From NCBI RefSeq assembly GCF_900129125.1, contig NZ_FQVJ01000025.1:1-57701 (forward strand): a DNA stretch of 57,701 bases, given 5' to 3'. Under the pieces are notes generated by a model that made no database searches, had not been told where the DNA came from, and was given only the letters and a program-made list of their open reading frames with translations. Source of the stretch: Acidocella aminolytica 101 = DSM 11237 (GTDB lineage: Bacteria; Pseudomonadota; Alphaproteobacteria; Acetobacterales; Acetobacteraceae). Positions 55,445 through 57,701 of the stretch are shown here, in pieces (the stretch's first letter is position 1; every line of letters starts with the position of its first letter). Both the position numbers and the translations under genes were made by a program.

Positions 55445-55705
55445 TTATATGAATAAGCCCCCGATTGTGGTGAGTACCTTATGGATGTCGATGCGGTCGG
55501 CGTCGCGCAACCGCCGCCAGCAGGTAATGCCGGAGACGCCCCCTCTCAAGCGGCAGCATCTCCCACGGAAGGTCTGACCGCAGCACAAACAAGATGTTCG
55601 TCAGCGCTGCCCGTGATGACACTCGAAGAGTTGCCGCCCCTGGGCTTCAAAGGCTCAGGCGGCAACAACGATTCAACAATCAGCCACGGTGCGTCAAGGG
55701 AGTAA
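55445..55705 (-). pseudogene. IS5-family transposase N-terminal remnant
   Basis: On the minus strand YSLDAPWLIVESLLPPEPLK and PRGGN, then in a shifted frame ALTNILFVLRSDLPWEMLPL, then in a third frame VSGITCWRRLRDADRID. These are the consecutive N-terminal blocks of an IS1031/ISL2-type IS5-family transposase. Two frameshifts and no catalytic core, so a dead relic. It differs from the element at the left edge. Confidence 0.75.
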
Positions 55706-56247
55706 AGGTAAGGCCACCTTCCCCATGAATCACCCTATCCGAGCCGGACAAGAGGTTTTGAAAGGGACGCCTACGTGATGAGATTTTCCGAAGAGCCAGC
55801 CGGTTCACCATTCGTAGACACTTATCTCTGAACTTCATCAGCCCGCTTACGAGAGGCGGGTGTCGTAATCAAACAAGTTCTCCACTTTTTCACAAGCAAG
55901 TCCACTGCCTAGAGCTATTGAAAGGACATTGCACCTCAATCCGACTTTTGGATGACCGTATAATCAAGAATGGTTCCTGATTCTTCGAACTGCGCCATCC
56001 GACACCACACGGTAACTCGGAAACGCCCCACCTCTGCTGCAGAGCTCCACAATGCTGTAGCACCCGTTACGACGCAACAGACTTGTGGGCTTGTTGTCTA
56101 TTCCATCCACTCTTTATCATTTTGATAAATTAACTCCGCCGAATTGATAAATTAATTATAAAAATATGCCAATTCTCATTGTTCACTTCGCCGTGCTGAG
56201 CTGTCTATCCTAAGGCAACGGGATGGAAAGCCCGATACGGGAAGCGG
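55706..56247. other. Gene-free stretch before arginase with operator-like repeats
   Basis: No coding potential was recognised. A CCCGC/GCGGG small hairpin lies near 55840. The last 140 bp are AT-rich and hold the repeats described at 56113-56155. Confidence 0.5.
56113..56155. promoter_or_regulatory. Repeated TTGATAAATTAA sites before arginase
   Basis: TTGATAAATTAA occurs at 56122-56133 and again at 56144-56155, exactly 22 bp (two helical turns) apart. The first copy also forms TTTATCA-TTT-TGATAAA with upstream bases (56113-56129). They are likely sites for an arginine- or Lrp/AsnC-type regulator of the arginase operon; the regulator is not in the window. Confidence 0.55.
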
Positions 56248-57177
56248 ATGATTCCAAAACATTGCAAATTGATCGGCGCGCCGATCCAAGACGGTGCCAA
56301 AAGGCTAGGTTGTGAGATGGGCCCGAGTGCGCTGCGCACGGCGGGACTGGCAACGGCGATTGCCCGGCTGGGCCACCGCGTGACGGACCTTGGTACGCTG
56401 CCCAAACCCGCCCCCATTGCGGCGGCCTTCCCCAACCATGCCTTGAAGAACCTGCCTGATGTCGCCGCCTGGGTGCAACTGCTAACGCATGTGGCGTATG
56501 AGGAAAGCGCGGATGCCATGCCCATTTTCATGGGTGGAGACCACAGCCTTTCAGCGGGGACGGTCAGCGGCCTGGCACGGCGCGCGCAACAAGCGGGCCG
56601 GCCTTTTTATGTTTTATGGCTGGACGCGCATACGGATTTTCATAGCCTGCACTCCACCGTCAGCGGCAATATTCATGGCACGCCAGTGGCCTATTTCACC
56701 GGGCAGGCGGGGTTTGAGGGGGCGTTTGCGCCGCCGCCGGTGCTGGTGGACCCCAGCAATGTCGTCATGCTGGGCATACGCAGCGTGGATGACGCCGAGC
56801 GCGAGAAACTGCCCGCCAGCGGGATCACTGTATTCGACATGCGCGCCATTGATGAATTCGGCATCGCTTTGCCGTTGCAGCGGTTTCTGGACCGCGTGCA
56901 GGCGGACCATGGGCTGCTGCATGTCAGTTTCGATGTAGATTTTCTCGACCCCGCCATCGCGCCCGCTGTGGGCACAACCGTACCTGGCGGGGTGAATTTC
57001 CGCGAGGCGCATCTGGTGATGGAAATGCTGCATGACAGCGCACTGGTGTCGAGCCTCGATATTGTGGAACTGAACCCGTTTCTCGACGAACGCGGCCGTA
57101 CCGCGACATTGCTGGTCGATCTCGTGGCAAGCCTGTTGGGGCGCCGCGTGCTGGACCGCCCAACCTGGAGCTTCTGA
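56248..57177 (+). CDS. rocF: Arginase
   Basis: 309 residues, usual length. Ureohydrolase Mn2+ motifs are complete: FMGGDHSLSAGT, WLDAHTDFHSL and HVSFDVDFLDPAIAPAVG; the last block VELNPFLDERGRTATL is typical of true arginases rather than agmatinases. Converts arginine to ornithine and urea. The stop overlaps the ornithine cyclodeaminase start (TGATG). This is a second arginine route, separate from the arc genes 30 kb away. Confidence 0.94.
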   Translation: MIPKHCKLIGAPIQDGAKRLGCEMGPSALRTAGLATAIARLGHRVTDLGTLPKPAPIAAAFPNHALKNLPDVAAWVQLLTHVAYEESADAMPIFMGGDHSLSAGTVSGLARRAQQAGRPFYVLWLDAHTDFHSLHSTVSGNIHGTPVAYFTGQAGFEGAFAPPPVLVDPSNVVMLGIRSVDDAEREKLPASGITVFDMRAIDEFGIALPLQRFLDRVQADHGLLHVSFDVDFLDPAIAPAVGTTVPGGVNFREAHLVMEMLHDSALVSSLDIVELNPFLDERGRTATLLVDLVASLLGRRVLDRPTWSF

Positions 57178-57701
57178 TGTCTCAACCCGCCAATCTGAAT
57201 GTCGTGCCGTTTGTCAGCGTCGATCATATGATGAAGCTAATTCTACAAATCGGCATTGAAACCTGCCTGACCGAACTAGCCGCTTATGTGGAGGAGGATT
57301 TCCGCCGCTGGGAAAGCTTCGATAAAACCGCGCGGGTGGCAGCGCATTCGGTGGATGGCGTGATCGAGCTGATGCCTGCCAGCGACAATGTACTCTACGC
57401 CTTCAAATATGTGAACGGCCACCCCAAGAACACGCGCAGTGGGAGGCAGACCGTGACCGCATTTGGACTGCTCGCGGATGTGGCCACGGGCTATCCGATT
57501 TTGCTGTCTGAAATGACACTGCTGACGGCACTGCGCACCGCCGCCACCTCCGCCGTGGCGGCGAAACATCTGGCACCGAAAAACGCACACGCCATGGCGC
57601 TGATCGGCAATGGGGCGCAGTCTGAATTTCAGGCCATGGCGTTCAAGGCTATGCTGGGTATTGATACGCTGCGGCTATATGATATCGACCCCGCCGCGAC
57701 C
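57177..57701 (+). CDS. Ornithine cyclodeaminase (partial, runs off window)
   Basis: 175 codons from the ATG at 57177 to the window end; the family has about 330-360 residues, so roughly half is visible. Seen: ELMPASDNVLYAFKYVNGHP, the conserved GLLADVATGYPILLSEMTLLTALRT-type segment and the start of the Rossmann fold, ALIGNGAQSEFQAMAF. It converts ornithine to proline and NH3 with bound NAD+. Coupled to rocF by a 1-base overlap, giving arginine to proline in two steps. Confidence 0.92.
   Translation, partial: MSQPANLNVVPFVSVDHMMKLILQIGIETCLTELAAYVEEDFRRWESFDKTARVAAHSVDGVIELMPASDNVLYAFKYVNGHPKNTRSGRQTVTAFGLLADVATGYPILLSEMTLLTALRTAATSAVAAKHLAPKNAHAMALIGNGAQSEFQAMAFKAMLGIDTLRLYDIDPAAT

Noticed and set aside
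1-57701. CRISPR arrays, tRNA or rRNA genes
   Set aside because: No regularly spaced repeats and no recognisable tRNA or rRNA sequence were found on either strand when read by eye; a tRNAscan or Rfam search would settle it.

Overview
The window looks like a chromosomal segment of an acid-tolerant alphaproteobacterium, most likely an Acetobacteraceae member of the Acidiphilium/Acidocella kind. This is inferred from a membrane-bound PQQ glucose dehydrogenase, a Hint_2-domain protein, class I PHA synthase, a dct TRAP system, an amino-acid-based acid-resistance locus and alphaproteobacterial-style proteins. No rRNA or tRNA gene and no CRISPR array was seen. Mobile-element debris is frequent: a complete IS5-type element at the left edge, and remnants of Tn3, IS1595 and IS5 types.

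Layout. 1-1288: IS5-family element whose right end forms the N-terminus of a CsoR copper repressor. 1.3-4.2 kb: copper genes (csoR, Cys/Met-rich secreted protein, multicopper oxidase, SHOCT protein, remnant of a CueR-like regulator). 4.2-5.4 kb: dead CrtI-like oxidoreductase. 5.6-14.6 kb (minus strand): an apparent operon of a small protein, a GroEL paralogue, a nitroreductase, MgtA, a PhoU/DUF47-like protein and a PPDK-like protein without the PEP barrel. 14.7-15.7 kb: PAS gene cut by a Tn3 remnant. 16.5-26.1 kb: arginine/ornithine acid-resistance and fermentation island (adiA, ornithine decarboxylase, arcA, arcB, arcC, arcD). 26.2-28.6 kb: gcd. 28.8-30.0 kb: decayed alcohol dehydrogenase and AraC regulator. 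30.0-36.5 kb: dctBD and a dctP-dctQM TRAP transporter with a readable sigma-54 promoter. 36.7-38.2 kb: IS1595-type transposase with a stop codon, a MITE-like repeat and a DnaA-box/AT-rich stretch. 38.3-41.6 kb: trhO, a MEKHLA protein, phaC. 41.7-44.9 kb: macAB efflux. 45.1-49.2 kb: marC, lipocalin, membrane protein, GH5-Hint protein. 49.2-55.2 kb: MFS transporter and a full branched-chain amino-acid ABC operon. 55.4-55.7 kb: IS5 remnant. 56.2 kb to the end: arginase and ornithine cyclodeaminase (cut by the window edge).

What ties it together. Reading intergenic DNA by eye turned up six strong FNR/FixK-type half-site pairs (TTGA-N6-TCAA). They lie before the groEL-mgtA-PPDK operon, between adiA and odc, before arcA, before arcD, before phaC and between macA and marC. 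In each case a -10-like hexamer lies about 29-32 bp from the centre of the box, the spacing of a class II FNR promoter. A weaker seventh site precedes the SHOCT gene. The window therefore seems to hold much of an oxygen-limitation regulon in an acidophile: arginine-derived ATP and alkali, carbon storage, Mg2+ uptake, protein folding and an unusual ATP-grasp/His-domain phosphotransferase. No FNR/CRP-family regulator gene is present here.
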